A DNA stretch of 64,000 nucleotides from an uncultured Sphingomonadaceae bacterium (GTDB lineage: Bacteria > Pseudomonadota > Alphaproteobacteria > Sphingomonadales > Sphingomonadaceae). The translations under genes were made by a program, and so were the position numbers. The notes beneath the pieces are model-generated. The model did not search any database and was not told the origin of the DNA. It was given only the letters and a program-made list of their open reading frames with translations. The first letter of the stretch is position 1; every line of letters begins with the position of its first letter. Below, piece by piece: positions 17,331-27,900 of the stretch. The stretch spans positions 434,001 to 498,000 of the forward strand of contig CANLQG010000002.1 in assembly GCA_947493195.1 (NCBI GenBank), read 5' to 3'.

Positions 17331-18368
17331 TTGATCGCAAAGACGTTTTCCGTTCTGGTCACCGGCGGCGCCGGTTACATCGGCAGCCACGCTGTGCTGG
17401 CGCTACGCGATGCGGGCTGGGCGGTTGCAGTCATCGACAACCTGTCGACCGGCTTCGCCTTCGCCGTGCCGGACGACGTGCCGTTCTACGAAGGCGACAT
17501 CGCCGATCAGGACCTGCTCGCGCGCATTTTCGATGAACAGAACATCGGCGCGGTCATGCATTTTGCCGGATCCATCGTCGTGCCCGAAAGCGTGGCGGAC
17601 CCGCTCACGTACTATCACAACAACACGGTGAAGAGCCGCGCCTTGCTGGAGGCGGTCGTGAAAGCGGGCGTGCCCCATTTCATCTTCTCCTCCACCGCGG
17701 CCACCTACGGGGTGCCGGATGTCTCCCCGGTTACCGAAGACGCGCCGAAGCAGCCGATCAATCCCTATGGCTGGTCGAAACTGATGACGGAGCAGATGCT
17801 TGCCGACACCGCCGCGGCGCATCCGTTGAATTACTGCGCCCTGCGCTATTTCAACGTCGCCGGGGCCGATCCGCAGCGCCGTACCGGGCAATCGACGGCG
17901 GGTGCCACGCATCTCATCAAGGTCGCCGTCGAGGCGGCGCTGGGCAAGCGGGAGGCCGTAGGGGTCTTCGGCACCGACTTCGACACGCCCGACGGCACCG
18001 GCGTTCGCGACTATATCCACGTCAGCGACCTAGCCGATGCTCACGTGCTGGCCCTCGATGCCCTTGTCGAACAGCCGGACCGGTCGCTGACGATGAATTG
18101 CGGCTACGGCAGGGGTTTTTCCGTTCTCGAGGTGCTGGATGCGGTGGACCGGGTGACCAATCGCAAGATCGAGCGCCACCTTGAGCCGCGCCGCGCCGGA
18201 GACTCGGCCTCGCTCGTTTCGGACCCGAGCCGGATCAAGGCCACCCTGCCCTGGCAACCGCGCCACGCGAACCTGGAAACCATCGTGACCCATGCCCTCG
18301 CATGGGAGCAGAAGCTGTCCGATATCCGCGCCGGGGACAAACCGTCAGCGAAAACGACAGGTTCATGA
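17331..18368 (+). CDS. galE: UDP-glucose 4-epimerase
   Basis: A protein of 345 aa of the extended SDR family. It has VLVTGGAGYIGSHAVLAL (NAD binding), FSSTAATYG (catalytic Ser/Thr), NPYGWSK (Tyr-x3-Lys) and RYFNVAGADP. It interconverts UDP-glucose and UDP-galactose for surface glycans. I favour the TTG at 17331: AAAGGGGTGAT lies just before it at ideal spacing, and it gives the usual short N-terminus. The in-frame ATG at 17301 has no ribosome binding site but is the alternative. Confidence 0.94.
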   Translation: MIAKTFSVLVTGGAGYIGSHAVLALRDAGWAVAVIDNLSTGFAFAVPDDVPFYEGDIADQDLLARIFDEQNIGAVMHFAGSIVVPESVADPLTYYHNNTVKSRALLEAVVKAGVPHFIFSSTAATYGVPDVSPVTEDAPKQPINPYGWSKLMTEQMLADTAAAHPLNYCALRYFNVAGADPQRRTGQSTAGATHLIKVAVEAALGKREAVGVFGTDFDTPDGTGVRDYIHVSDLADAHVLALDALVEQPDRSLTMNCGYGRGFSVLEVLDAVDRVTNRKIERHLEPRRAGDSASLVSDPSRIKATLPWQPRHANLETIVTHALAWEQKLSDIRAGDKPSAKTTGS

Positions 18369-18395
18369 CGGAAACGGCGCTGCTTCGTCGCAGCG

Positions 18396-19133
18396 TCAAC
18401 TTGCCAGCTTGTAGAGCGCGCCTGCCGCCGCCCCGCCCAGCACCAGCGCCGTTGCCACCTGCCACTGACGCGGCGTGACGCGGCCAAAGGCGCGGTGGCC
18501 GAACCAGTCGCCCACCAGCACGGCAGGGAACAGCAGCGCGGCCAGTTCCATTTCCGAGCGACCGCCAATGCCGAGCCCGATGAACGCCACCGCCGAAATC
18601 GGGGTCAGGACAAGGAAAATGGCCATCATGGAGGCGCGTGCCACCTTCGGCTCCAGCCGTCCGCGCAGGTAGAACGGTGCCATGCCGGGTCCGGGCATTC
18701 CGGCGAACCCGCCGAAGAACCCGGTGAAGAAGCCCGACAGCGCCATCGCCGGCCGGCGCGGCAGCGCCACCTTGCCCAGCGGCACCACCACCAGCACGAA
18801 TGCACCCAGCGAGACGAGCGCGATCAGCACGCGCGACCACGCAGGCGGCAGGATTACCAGCGCCCACAGGCCCAGCGGCATGCAGGCGAGCGCCAGGAGC
18901 GTTATCGGGATGGCCGAGCGGTCGGCATCGCGGCGGATGCGGTTCACGTCGGTCAACCCGATCAGGAACAGCGAGACGATGCCCACAAGCACCGCCGCGC
19001 TGGGCGCGATAGCCAGTTGCAGCACCGGCACCAGCACTACCGAAAGGCCGAAACCTGCCAGCCCGCGGATAAAGCCCGCCGCAATGGCCGCGAGGACCGC
19101 GACGATCACTGCCTCGATGGGAAAGCCGAACAC
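18396..19133 (-). CDS. TauE/SafE family permease
   Basis: A protein of 245 aa and mostly hydrophobic. It has the half-motifs FIRGLAGFGLSVVLVP and GFFGGFAGMPGPGMAPFYL typical of the TSUP/TauE family. The GTG start at 19133 is 11 bp after the stop of a paralogous gene, so the two are cotranscribed and may form a heteromeric permease. The substrate is unknown; sulfite or other small organic anions are usual in the family. Confidence 0.85.
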   Translation of the reverse strand: MFGFPIEAVIVAVLAAIAAGFIRGLAGFGLSVVLVPVLQLAIAPSAAVLVGIVSLFLIGLTDVNRIRRDADRSAIPITLLALACMPLGLWALVILPPAWSRVLIALVSLGAFVLVVVPLGKVALPRRPAMALSGFFTGFFGGFAGMPGPGMAPFYLRGRLEPKVARASMMAIFLVLTPISAVAFIGLGIGGRSEMELAALLFPAVLVGDWFGHRAFGRVTPRQWQVATALVLGGAAAGALYKLAS

Positions 19134-19144
19134 CCGCGCGCAGC

Positions 19145-19888
19145 CTAGACCAGCCGCACGAATGCAGCGACGGCAGCGCTGGCAAGAACGATGCCCACGA
19201 TGCTGCGCCAGGTCGGGTCCGACACGCGGCCCGACGCATGGTTGCCCAGCCAGTTACCCAGCAGCACGGCGGGAAACAGGCAGGCGGCCAGCAGGCCCAG
19301 GCTCCAGTCGAGAACGCCCATGGCGCTTCCCGTGGCCAGACCGGCGAAGGGGGCGATCGTAAAGATCAGCATCATGCTGACCTTGGCAGTCTCGCGCGGG
19401 ATATCCCTGCCGACATAGTAGGGGACGACCGGCGGCCCCGGCATTCCGGCGTATCCCGTCATCAGACCGCTCAGGATGCCGACCCCGCCCGTCGTCACCG
19501 CGCCCGGCTGCGCAGCGGGTCGGCGCGGCAGCAGGACTGCCAGGAAGGCAGAGAACGCGATCATGGCAATCACGAAGCGGGCGACATCAGGGGATGTCCA
19601 GGCCAGGGCGAAGAAGCCGAACGGCGCGGTGGCGAGCACGATTGCGGAAATGATCCAGGCCGACCGCTCCGCCCCGCGCACCAGCCGCACGATTTCCGAC
19701 AACCCAATGAAGATTGACAGGAAATTCGCCAGCAACACGGCATCGACCGGCGTCAGGGCAAGGGCGAGGATCGGCACCAGCAGGATCGCCATGCCGAACC
19801 CGGTAAGGCCGCGGACGAAGGCCGAACCAAGCGCTGCGAAAAGGGCGATGCCCAGCTGGACCGGATCGTACCCGGCAAGCAGATCCAT
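19145..19888 (-). CDS. TauE/SafE family permease
   Basis: A protein of 247 aa and the close paralogue of the next gene. It shares FVRGLTGFGMAILLVP in the N-half and GLMTGYAGMPGPPVVPYYV in the C-half. It begins 8 bp after thrS, so thrS read-through would express it. A tandem pair of short TSUP proteins suggests duplication. No substrate gene is nearby that would reveal what it carries. Confidence 0.85.
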   Translation of the reverse strand: MDLLAGYDPVQLGIALFAALGSAFVRGLTGFGMAILLVPILALALTPVDAVLLANFLSIFIGLSEIVRLVRGAERSAWIISAIVLATAPFGFFALAWTSPDVARFVIAMIAFSAFLAVLLPRRPAAQPGAVTTGGVGILSGLMTGYAGMPGPPVVPYYVGRDIPRETAKVSMMLIFTIAPFAGLATGSAMGVLDWSLGLLAACLFPAVLLGNWLGNHASGRVSDPTWRSIVGIVLASAAVAAFVRLV

Positions 19889-19896
19889 CGCCGTTG

Positions 19897-21915
19897 CTAT
19901 TCGCCGCGCAGGTCGGGCGGCGTTGCTTCCGCCTTCAGCAGCGCGATCGCATCGTCCAGCGAGAGGAACTTCTGCTCCTTCTCGCCCAGCGTGCGCATGG
20001 CGACGGTGCCTTCCTCGGCCTCCCGCTTGCCGACCACCAGCATGTGCGGGACTTTCGCCAGCGAGTGTTCGCGCACTTTGTAATTGATCTTCTCGTTACG
20101 AAGGTCGCCGTCCACGCGGATGCCCGCCGCTTTCAGCTTCTCGGTCGCTTCGTTCGCGTATTCATCGGCATCGGAAACGATGGTGGCGACCACCGCCTGC
20201 ACCGGGGCGAGCCATGTCGGCAGGCGACCTGCGAAGTGTTCGATCAGGATGCCGATGAAGCGTTCGTAGCTACCGAAGATCGCACGGTGCAGCATCACCG
20301 GGCGGTGCTTCTCGCCATCCTCGCCGATATACGTTGCATCGAGGCGTTCGGGCAGCACCCGGTCGCCCTGGATCGTGCCCACCTGCCAGGTGCGGCCGAT
20401 CGCGTCGGTCAGGTGCCATTCCAGCTTGGGCGCATAGAACGCGCCTTCGCCGGGCAGTTCTTCCCAGCCGTATTCCTCGTTCATCATGCCGGCCTCTTCC
20501 ACGGCATCGCGAAGTTCCTGCTCGGCCTTGTCCCAGTCGGCATCGCTGCCGAACCGCTGTTCGGGGCGCAGGGCCAGCTTGATCGAATAGGTGAAGCCGA
20601 AATCCCTGTAGACCGTGTCGGCCAGCTCAATGAAGGCGCGCACTTCCTCCACCACCTGTTTCTCGGTGCAGAAGATGTGCGCGTCGTCCTGCGTGAACTG
20701 GCGCACGCGCATCAGGCCATGCAGCGCGCCGTGCGGTTCGTTGCGGTGGCAGCAGCCCATCTCGCCCAGCCGGATCGGCAGGTCGCGGTACGAGGTGATA
20801 CCCTGCTTGAACACCAGCACGTGTGCCGGGCAGTTCATCGGCTTCAGCGCCATCCAGTCGGCGTCCTTGGACACCAGTTCGCCCTCGTCCTCGGTGTTGG
20901 GCGTCTCGTCGGGGATGACGAACATGTTCTCGCGATACTTGCCCCAGTGGCCGGAGCGTTCCCATTGGCGCGCGTCCATCACCTGCGGCGTCTTGATTTC
21001 GCGGTAACCCGAGCCGTCCATCTTGCGGCGCATGTAGCTCTCCAGCTCGCGCCAGATGCGGTAGCCGTTGGGATGCCAGAACACGCTGCCGTGCGCCTCT
21101 TCCTGCAAGTGGAACAGGTCCATCTCGCGGCCCAGCTTGCGGTGGTCGCGCTTGGCGGCTTCCTCCAGTCGGGTGAGGTGGGCGTTCAGCTGCTTCTTGT
21201 TGAGCCAGCCGGTGCCGTAGATGCGCGTGAGCTGGGCGTTCTTCTGGTCGCCGCGCCAGTAGGCCCCGGCGACACGCATCAGCTTGAACGCCTGCGGGTC
21301 CAGCCTGCCGGTGGAGGGAAGGTGCGGCCCGCGGCACATGTCGAGCCACGAATCATCGCCGCCGGGTTCGCCCGACCAGTAGACCGTCAGTTCCTCGTTT
21401 TCGGGCAATTCCTTCGCCCACTCGGCCTTGAAGGTCTCGCCTTCGGATTCCCACTTGGCGATCAACTGCTCGCGGCTCCACGCCTCGCGCACCAGCGGCT
21501 TGTCCGCCTTGATGATATCGCGCATCCGCTCCTCGATCTGCGGCAGGTCGTCCATGCTGAACGGCTCGCGATTGTCGGGCGCTTTCACGTCGTAATAGAA
21601 GCCATCGTCGGTGGCGGGGCCGAAGGTGATCTGCGTGCCGGGCCACAGCGATTGCACGGCCTCGGCCAGCACGTGGGCATAGTCGTGCCGCGCCAGCTCC
21701 AGCGCATCGGCCTCGTCACGCGCGGTGATGAGTTCCAGCTCGCTGTCGCAATCGAACGGGCGGTTGAGGTCGCGCACCTCGCCGTTCACGCGCGCGGCGA
21801 GTGCGGCCTTGGCAAGGCCGGGGCCGATGGCGGCGGCAACATCGCCGGGAGTGCTGCCCGGCTCCATCGCGCGTTTCGAGCCATCGGGAAGGCTGATCTG
21901 GACTAGTTCGGTCAT
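19897..21915 (-). CDS. thrS: Threonyl-tRNA synthetase
   Basis: A protein of 672 aa with the full domain order. An N-terminal TGS domain (1-60) is followed by an editing domain containing [12 protein letters not shown] and [11 protein letters not shown]. The class II catalytic core has [26 protein letters not shown]-type LKPMNCPAH and [22 protein letters not shown]-terminal anticodon-binding domain ends the protein. It charges tRNA-Thr. A Thr-codon-rich leader and an exoribonuclease gene lie upstream on the same strand; the 71-bp gap to the exonuclease could also hold its own promoter. Confidence 0.97.
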   Translation of the reverse strand: MTELVQISLPDGSKRAMEPGSTPGDVAAAIGPGLAKAALAARVNGEVRDLNRPFDCDSELELITARDEADALELARHDYAHVLAEAVQSLWPGTQITFGPATDDGFYYDVKAPDNREPFSMDDLPQIEERMRDIIKADKPLVREAWSREQLIAKWESEGETFKAEWAKELPENEELTVYWSGEPGGDDSWLDMCRGPHLPSTGRLDPQAFKLMRVAGAYWRGDQKNAQLTRIYGTGWLNKKQLNAHLTRLEEAAKRDHRKLGREMDLFHLQEEAHGSVFWHPNGYRIWRELESYMRRKMDGSGYREIKTPQVMDARQWERSGHWGKYRENMFVIPDETPNTEDEGELVSKDADWMALKPMNCPAHVLVFKQGITSYRDLPIRLGEMGCCHRNEPHGALHGLMRVRQFTQDDAHIFCTEKQVVEEVRAFIELADTVYRDFGFTYSIKLALRPEQRFGSDADWDKAEQELRDAVEEAGMMNEEYGWEELPGEGAFYAPKLEWHLTDAIGRTWQVGTIQGDRVLPERLDATYIGEDGEKHRPVMLHRAIFGSYERFIGILIEHFAGRLPTWLAPVQAVVATIVSDADEYANEATEKLKAAGIRVDGDLRNEKINYKVREHSLAKVPHMLVVGKREAEEGTVAMRTLGEKEQKFLSLDDAIALLKAEATPPDLRGE

Positions 21916-21986
21916 GCTTCAAAAACTTCCGTGGAAATATCTGTCGGGGCCTATGCCTTGCAGGGCGTGGACTAGGCAAGTGGGCG

Positions 21987-22478
21987 TCAAGCGCAAGCCT
22001 TTCGCACAAGGGCGAGATCTTCGGGTGCCATGTCATCCGCCTCGCCCACCATGTGCAGCTCCACATAGTGCGCCAGCGCGCGGGCATCCTCCAGCGCATT
22101 GTGCGGCGTGCGGCTGGCGAGCGCGGTATCGAAACCAGGCAGGTTCAGCAGCAGGCAGGCATAGCGGAACGGATCGTTGCGCTTGCCGTGATCGCGCAGC
22201 AACATGGTGTTGAAGTGGACAAGGTCTTCCGGCCAGTCGGCGATGAAAACATGCGGGCCGCTATCCTTGCGCAGGAACTTCTGCATCTTTTTCACCGCTG
22301 TCAGCCGGTCGACCGGCGCCTTCTCGAAGAAGGGGACGACGTGTTCCTTCACCCACGGCACCACCAGTTCGTGGGCGTGCAGCACTTCGTAGAAAGCTTC
22401 GCCGTCCTCGCGCACCAGCGCGATGGAGAGCAACTGGCCGCCGGTGCCGTTGAACTCTGTATCGATGTAATATCGCAT
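21987..22478 (-). CDS. DEDDh 3'-5' exoribonuclease-like protein
   Basis: A protein of 163 aa. The exonuclease motifs are Exo I as YIDTEFNG (Asp6, Glu8), Exo II as FIADWPEDLVHFN (Asp81) and Exo III as HNALEDARAL (His126, Asp131), so all four acidic residues and the general-base His are present. Short single-domain proteins of this kind are annotated as 3'-5' exoribonucleases acting on small RNA or tRNA ends. It lies between a threonine-rich leader and thrS, which suggests a link with translation or tRNA-Thr. GAGG precedes the ATG and lies next to a hairpin. Confidence 0.82.
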   Translation of the reverse strand: MRYYIDTEFNGTGGQLLSIALVREDGEAFYEVLHAHELVVPWVKEHVVPFFEKAPVDRLTAVKKMQKFLRKDSGPHVFIADWPEDLVHFNTMLLRDHGKRNDPFRYACLLLNLPGFDTALASRTPHNALEDARALAHYVELHMVGEADDMAPEDLALVRKACA

Positions 22479-22490
22479 TGCTTCACGTCC

Positions 22491-22557
22491 TCGCGCCCAG
22501 CGAATTGGTCGATCCGGTTTCGGGAAGCTGGCGCGATGCCACCCGAAACCGGGTGGC
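22491..22557 (-). promoter_or_regulatory. Candidate attenuator with three alternative hairpins
   Basis: Read on the minus strand after the Thr-rich leader ORF, three stems compete. Stem A is GCCACCCG/CGGGTGGC (22538-22557, GTTT loop). Stem B is CCGGTTTCGGG with CCCGAAACCGG (22542-22552 with 22514-22524), 11 perfect pairs, with an inner TGGC/GCCA. Stem C is TCGCGCCAGC with GCTGGGCGCGA (22527-22536 with 22491-22501), one bulged base, ending inside the GAGG of the exoribonuclease ribosome binding site. A excludes B, and B and C compete. No U-tract follows, so control may be at translation initiation or Rho rather than intrinsic termination. Confidence 0.65.
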
Positions 22558-22568
22558 GGAGTGCGTGA

Positions 22569-22640
22569 TCAGGCCACAAGCACCCGCCCCCGGTTGCCCG
22601 AGGTGGTGGTAGTCGTGGTGGTGGTTACACGGTTGGCCAT
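22569..22640 (-). CDS. Threonine-rich leader peptide of the exoribonuclease-thrS operon
   Basis: A 23-codon ORF. Codons 6-13 are eight threonine codons in a row (ACC, ACC, ACC, ACG, ACT, ACC, ACC, ACC), followed by SGNRGRVLVA. There is no ribosome binding site. A promoter-like pair (GTGACA, 17 bp, TATGTC) would start transcription at or next to the A of the ATG, as in leaderless leader peptides known from alphaproteobacterial attenuators such as trpL. Runs of the regulated amino acid are the mark of ribosome-mediated attenuation. It lies 90 bp before the exoribonuclease gene, with alternative hairpins between. Function is inferred. Confidence 0.75.
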   Translation of the reverse strand: MANRVTTTTTTTTSGNRGRVLVA

Positions 22641-22646
22641 GGGGCC

Positions 22647-22675
22647 GACATAGTGAGGAATTGCTACATTGTCAC
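22647..22675 (-). promoter_or_regulatory. Promoter candidate for the Thr leader
   Basis: On the minus strand GTGACA (22670-22675) and TATGTC (22647-22652) are 17 bp apart. The predicted start point falls at 22640, the A of the leader ATG. An inverted repeat TAGTGA/TCACTA (22651-22656 and 22672-22677) brackets the spacer and could be an operator. The match to the -10 consensus is only partial. Confidence 0.45.
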
Positions 22676-22705
22676 TAATGCCCTTGATCCCCATGTTGTT
22701 GCGCG

Positions 22706-23448
22706 ATGACCGATTTGCGAAGCTTTCCGTCGCCGCAAGGCATTCCGCTGGCCTTCCGCCATACCTCCGGCTCCGGCCCGGCGGTGGTCTTCCTGCCCGG
22801 CTACATGTCCGACATGGCGGGCGGCAAGGCGACCGCCGTGTTCGATTACTGCGCTGCGCGTGGCAAGGAATGCCTGCTGCTCGATTACTCTGGATGCGGC
22901 GAGAGCGACGGCGATTTTTCCGATGGCACGCTAAGCATCTGGCGCGACGAGGTGCTGCTGCTGATCGGAGAGCTGGTCGAAAGCAAGAACGTGATCCTTG
23001 TCGGCTCGTCGATGGGTGGCTGGTTGATGCTTTTGGCGGGCATGGCGCTTGGCGAACGGCTGGCCGGGCTGGTCGGCATTGCCAGCGCGCCGGACTTTTC
23101 CGAATGGGGCTTCGACGAAGGGCAGAAAGCGCAACTGCGCGCCGGAGAAACGGTCTACGAGGACAGCGACTACGGCTACGATCCGATGCCGACGTACGCG
23201 AAGTTCTGGCACGATGCCGAGGATAACCGCCTGCTCGGCAGCACCATCCCGTTGCCTTGCCCGGTGCGCCTGCTGCACGGACAGGAGGACATGGATGTAC
23301 CGCCTGAAACTTCGCTGCGACTGGCTGACGCACTCGCCAGCGAAGACGTGCAGGTGACACTGGTAAAGGGCGGCGACCATCGCTTGAGCCGCGATGGAGA
23401 TATCGCGCTGCTGCTGCGAACGATCGGCACCTTCTGGGAGCGCCGTAA

Positions 23449-23452
<4 letters not shown>
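22706..23452 (+). CDS. Alpha/beta hydrolase
   Basis: A protein of 248 aa with the alpha/beta-hydrolase fold. The nucleophile elbow is GSSMGG (Ser102), the oxyanion strand VVFLPGYMSDMAG, an acid in LLHGQEDMDVPP and the catalytic His in KGGDHRLS. It resembles the ABHD10-type acyl-protein thioesterase/carboxylesterase group more than lipases, but the substrate is not clear. It has no signal peptide. Its stop overlaps the start of the next gene by 4 bp (ATGA). Confidence 0.88.
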
Positions 23453-24426
<974 letters not shown>

Positions 24427-24800
24427 GTTTGTTTTTCGCACCCGCCTCCGCGGGTACGTCCTCGGTGCTGTTCGCTCCGTCCTTCGGACTGCGCGGCACC
24501 TGCGGGCGGCCTTTCGGCCTTGCGGTCCGCTAGTCGCGGACCGTTTCCAGTTACAACAAGACTCGCGCCGAATTCGGGCGCGAAGCGACCGCAAGCGCGA
24601 AGGCGCGCCCGAGCTTATGCGAGGAAAGCCAAGGGGTGCGGACGCACCCCGCCGGCGCCTGAGGGAATCAAAATCTCATCCTCGGTCGCGATCAGCGACC
24701 GACAGCGCGCGACTGCGCAGCCCGCAGGTGCCGCGCAGTCCGAAGGACGGAGCGAACAGCACCGAGGACGCACCCGCGGAGGCGGGTGCGGAACACAAAC
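24427..24800. repeat. 374-bp element with 81-bp inverted terminal arms
   Basis: The arms 24427-24507 and 24720-24800 are inverted copies that match at 78 of 81 positions, around a 212-bp core. Within the arms are smaller hairpins such as CACCCGCCTCCGCGGGTG. The core holds CGGTCCGC/GCGGACCG and GGGGTGCG/CGCACCCC stems and no convincing ORF. AGGTTT occurs at the left edge (24425-24430) and again just beyond the right arm (24801-24806), which could be a target duplication. It lies between the LLM gene and NAD-glutamate dehydrogenase. It may be a MITE-like element or a structured RNA. The rest of the gap (24801-24940) shows only the dehydrogenase ribosome binding site. Confidence 0.8.
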
Positions 24801-24940
24801 AGGTTTCCAACGTAACTTTTTTCTCGCCTCTGTCAGGCGACACGGATAGAGGCGATCGGGAACTTCCGGTAAGGGTTATCGCTGGAAGAGGGAGTCGCGG
24901 CGCCAGCTGTGGTGCCGCGCTCTAGAGGAGACAGGCACGC

Positions 24941-27900
24941 ATGGCGAAGACAAGCAGCAAGTCCGCAGCTTTCAAGGATTTCACCAAGGAAGAGCGGGGC
25001 TTTGCCGCCGTGCTGAAGGACCGGATCAGCGATTCCCTGCTGCCCGGCGAGACTGCACTGCAAGGCGACGAACTGGACGAGGCGGCCGCCTTCGTGGTCG
25101 AGGCCGCGCGTACCCGCGAGGATGGCAAGCCTTCCATCCTGCTGCGCACCGAATCGGGCGATCGTCGTTTTATGCGGCTCGCCATCATCAACAAGGACAT
25201 GCCGTTCCTGGTCGATTCCATCGCCGCGACCATGGCTGCGCGCGGATTGCCCATCGACGTGCTCGTCCACCCCGTACTACCCGTGCGCCGGCGCGAGGAT
25301 GCGCTGGTCGACGTGCCCGAAGGCGAAGCCACGGGCGAGAAAAAGGAAAGCTGGGTCTATATAGAGACCGGCCGGATCGACGCGAAGGACCGGCGCGAGC
25401 TGGAGGCCGAACTGCGCACCGCCATCCTGGACGTGCGCGCCGCGGTTGCCGACTGGCCGAAGCTGCGTGACGCGATTGCCGAGGATGCCGACCGGCTGCC
25501 CGATGCCGAAGGCGCGGCGCTGCTGCGCTGGCTGGGCGGCGGTATGATGACCCAGTTGGGTCACGTCACCCGCAAGCGCGACGGCAGCCAGAGCGACGAA
25601 TACGGCATCTGCCGCCGCTCCACGCCCGACCTGCTGGCCGACGATGCCTTTGACAAGGCCTTTGCCTGGTTCGATGGCAAGGATGGCGGCAAGGACAGCG
25701 GCAGGGGAAACCAGGGCCGCGCGCCGCTGATCGTGAAAGCCAACCGCATTTCGAAGGTTCACCGCCGCGTGCCGCTGGATCTGTTCATCGTGCCGCTGAT
25801 GGAAGATGGCCGGGTGGCAGCGCTGAGCGTTCACGCCGGCATCTGGACCAGCGCCGCGCTGGTAACCTCGCCAGACAATGTGCCCGTACTGCGCCAGCAG
25901 CTGAAGATCATCATGGACCGGCTGGATTTCGAGCCGGGCAGCCACGACTACAAGTCGCTGGTCCACGCGCTTACTGCCCTGCCGCACGACCTGATCATCA
26001 GTTTTTCCGACGATGACATCACCCGCGTCGCCACCGCCATGATGGGCCTGACGGACCGTCCGCGCCCGCGGGCAACGCTTGTCACCGCGCCGCTTGGCCG
26101 TCACGTGTTCGGCTTCGTCTGGCTGCCGCGCGACATGATTTCCACCGCCGTTCGCCTGCAGATCCAGGACCTGCTGGAAAGCGAGACCGGCGCCACCACG
26201 CTCGACTGGAGCCTGATGGTGGAAGGCGGCAACCTCGCGCTGCTGCGCTACGTCATGGATTTCCGCGGCAAGGGCACCAGCGTCGATAGCGAAGCTGTCG
26301 ATACCGCGCTCAGTGCCATGCTGCGCGGCTGGCAGGATGCGGTTGAGGACGCGCTGCTGAAGACAGAGGACGCCAGCCGCGCCGGGGCCCTCGCGGTTCG
26401 CTATGCCGAGAGCTTCCCCGCCTTCTACCGCACCGCCTACAGCGCTGCGGAGGCCGCCGCCGACATCGGTCGCCTGCGCCAGCTTGCCGCCCATGTCGAG
26501 GAAGACGGCGGCGAACGCGATGTGCGGCTCTATCGCTCGGACGCGGACGACGATGACCGGCTGCGCCTGAAGGTATACCAGCACCACGGCTCGCTCCCCC
26601 TGTCCGACGCTGTGCCCGCCCTGGAGAACTTCGGTTTCCGCGTGCTGTCCGAAATCCCCGCCAAATTGCAGGGAGAGGACGCCGGGACGATCCACGATTT
26701 CACTCTGGGCCTCCCCGCAGGCGTGGGGTACGACGAGGTGCTTTCCCGCGCCGCCGATATCGAGGAGGCCGTTTCCGCCGTCCTCAACGAACATGCCGAG
26801 GACGATGTCTTCAACCGGCTGGTGGTGGTGTCCGGCCTGGTCGCGCGAGAGACCGACTGGCTGCGCGCGTTCTATCGCTACCTGCGCCAGGCCAACATCG
26901 CCTTCACCATCTACACCGTTGTGGACGCACTGGCCGCCGCGCCCAAGGTGACGCGCGGACTGATCGACCTGTTCATCGCGCTGCACGACCCCTCCGCCAA
27001 GGGTGACCGGGCCAAGACCGCCGAAGGCATCGACGACGAGATCCGCTCCGGCCTCGCCGAAGTCAGCGCCATCAACGACGACCGCATCCTGCGCCTCTAC
27101 TGGACGACGCTGCGCGCGATCCTGCGGACCAATGCCTTTGCGCCCTCGGCGGCAGAGGCACTCGCATTCAAGTTCGATTCCGCGCAGGTGCCCGGCCTGC
27201 CCAAGCCCGTTCCGTGGCGCGAGATCTTCGTCTATTCGCGCCGGGTCGAGGGCGTTCATCTGCGTGCTGGACCCGTCGCGCGCGGCGGCATCCGCTGGTC
27301 GGACCGGCGCGACGACTTCCGCACCGAGGTGCTGGGCCTGATGAAAGCGCAGAAGGTGAAGAATGCCGTGATCGTGCCCACCGGCGCGAAAGGCGGGTTC
27401 TATCCCAAGCGCCTGCCCAACCCGGCGATCGACCGCGACGCCTGGTTCACCGAGGGCAAGGAAAGTTACAAGGTCTACATCCGCGCGCTGCTGTCGATCA
27501 CCGACAATTACGAAGGCGAAAAAGTCGTCCATCCCGACGGCGTGGTCAGGCATGACGGGGACGATCCCTATTTCGTGGTAGCAGCCGACAAGGGCACGGC
27601 GACCTTCTCCGACACGGCGAACGCCATCGCATTGGAACACGATTTCTGGCTGGGCGATGCCTTCGCCAGCGGCGGCTCCAACGGTTACGACCACAAGGAA
27701 ATGGGCATCACCGCACGCGGCGCGTGGATTTCGGTGCAGCGCCATTTCCTTGAAATGGGCGTCGACGTGCAAACCGATCCGGTGCGCGTGGTCGGCTGCG
27801 GCGACATGTCGGGCGACGTGTTCGGCAACGGCATGCTGCTGTCGAAATCGATCAAGCTGATCGCCGCTTTCGACCATCGCCACATCTTCATCGATCCCGA

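Noticed and set aside
24508..24719. Core of the inverted-repeat element as RNase P RNA or another known RNA
   Set aside because: A GAGGAAAG stretch recalls RNase P, but the other conserved boxes are missing.
25277..27883. 868-codon open frame on the minus strand
   Set aside because: It is wholly inside the NAD-glutamate dehydrogenase gene; GC-rich codon use opens the opposite strand, and the product has no recognisable domain.
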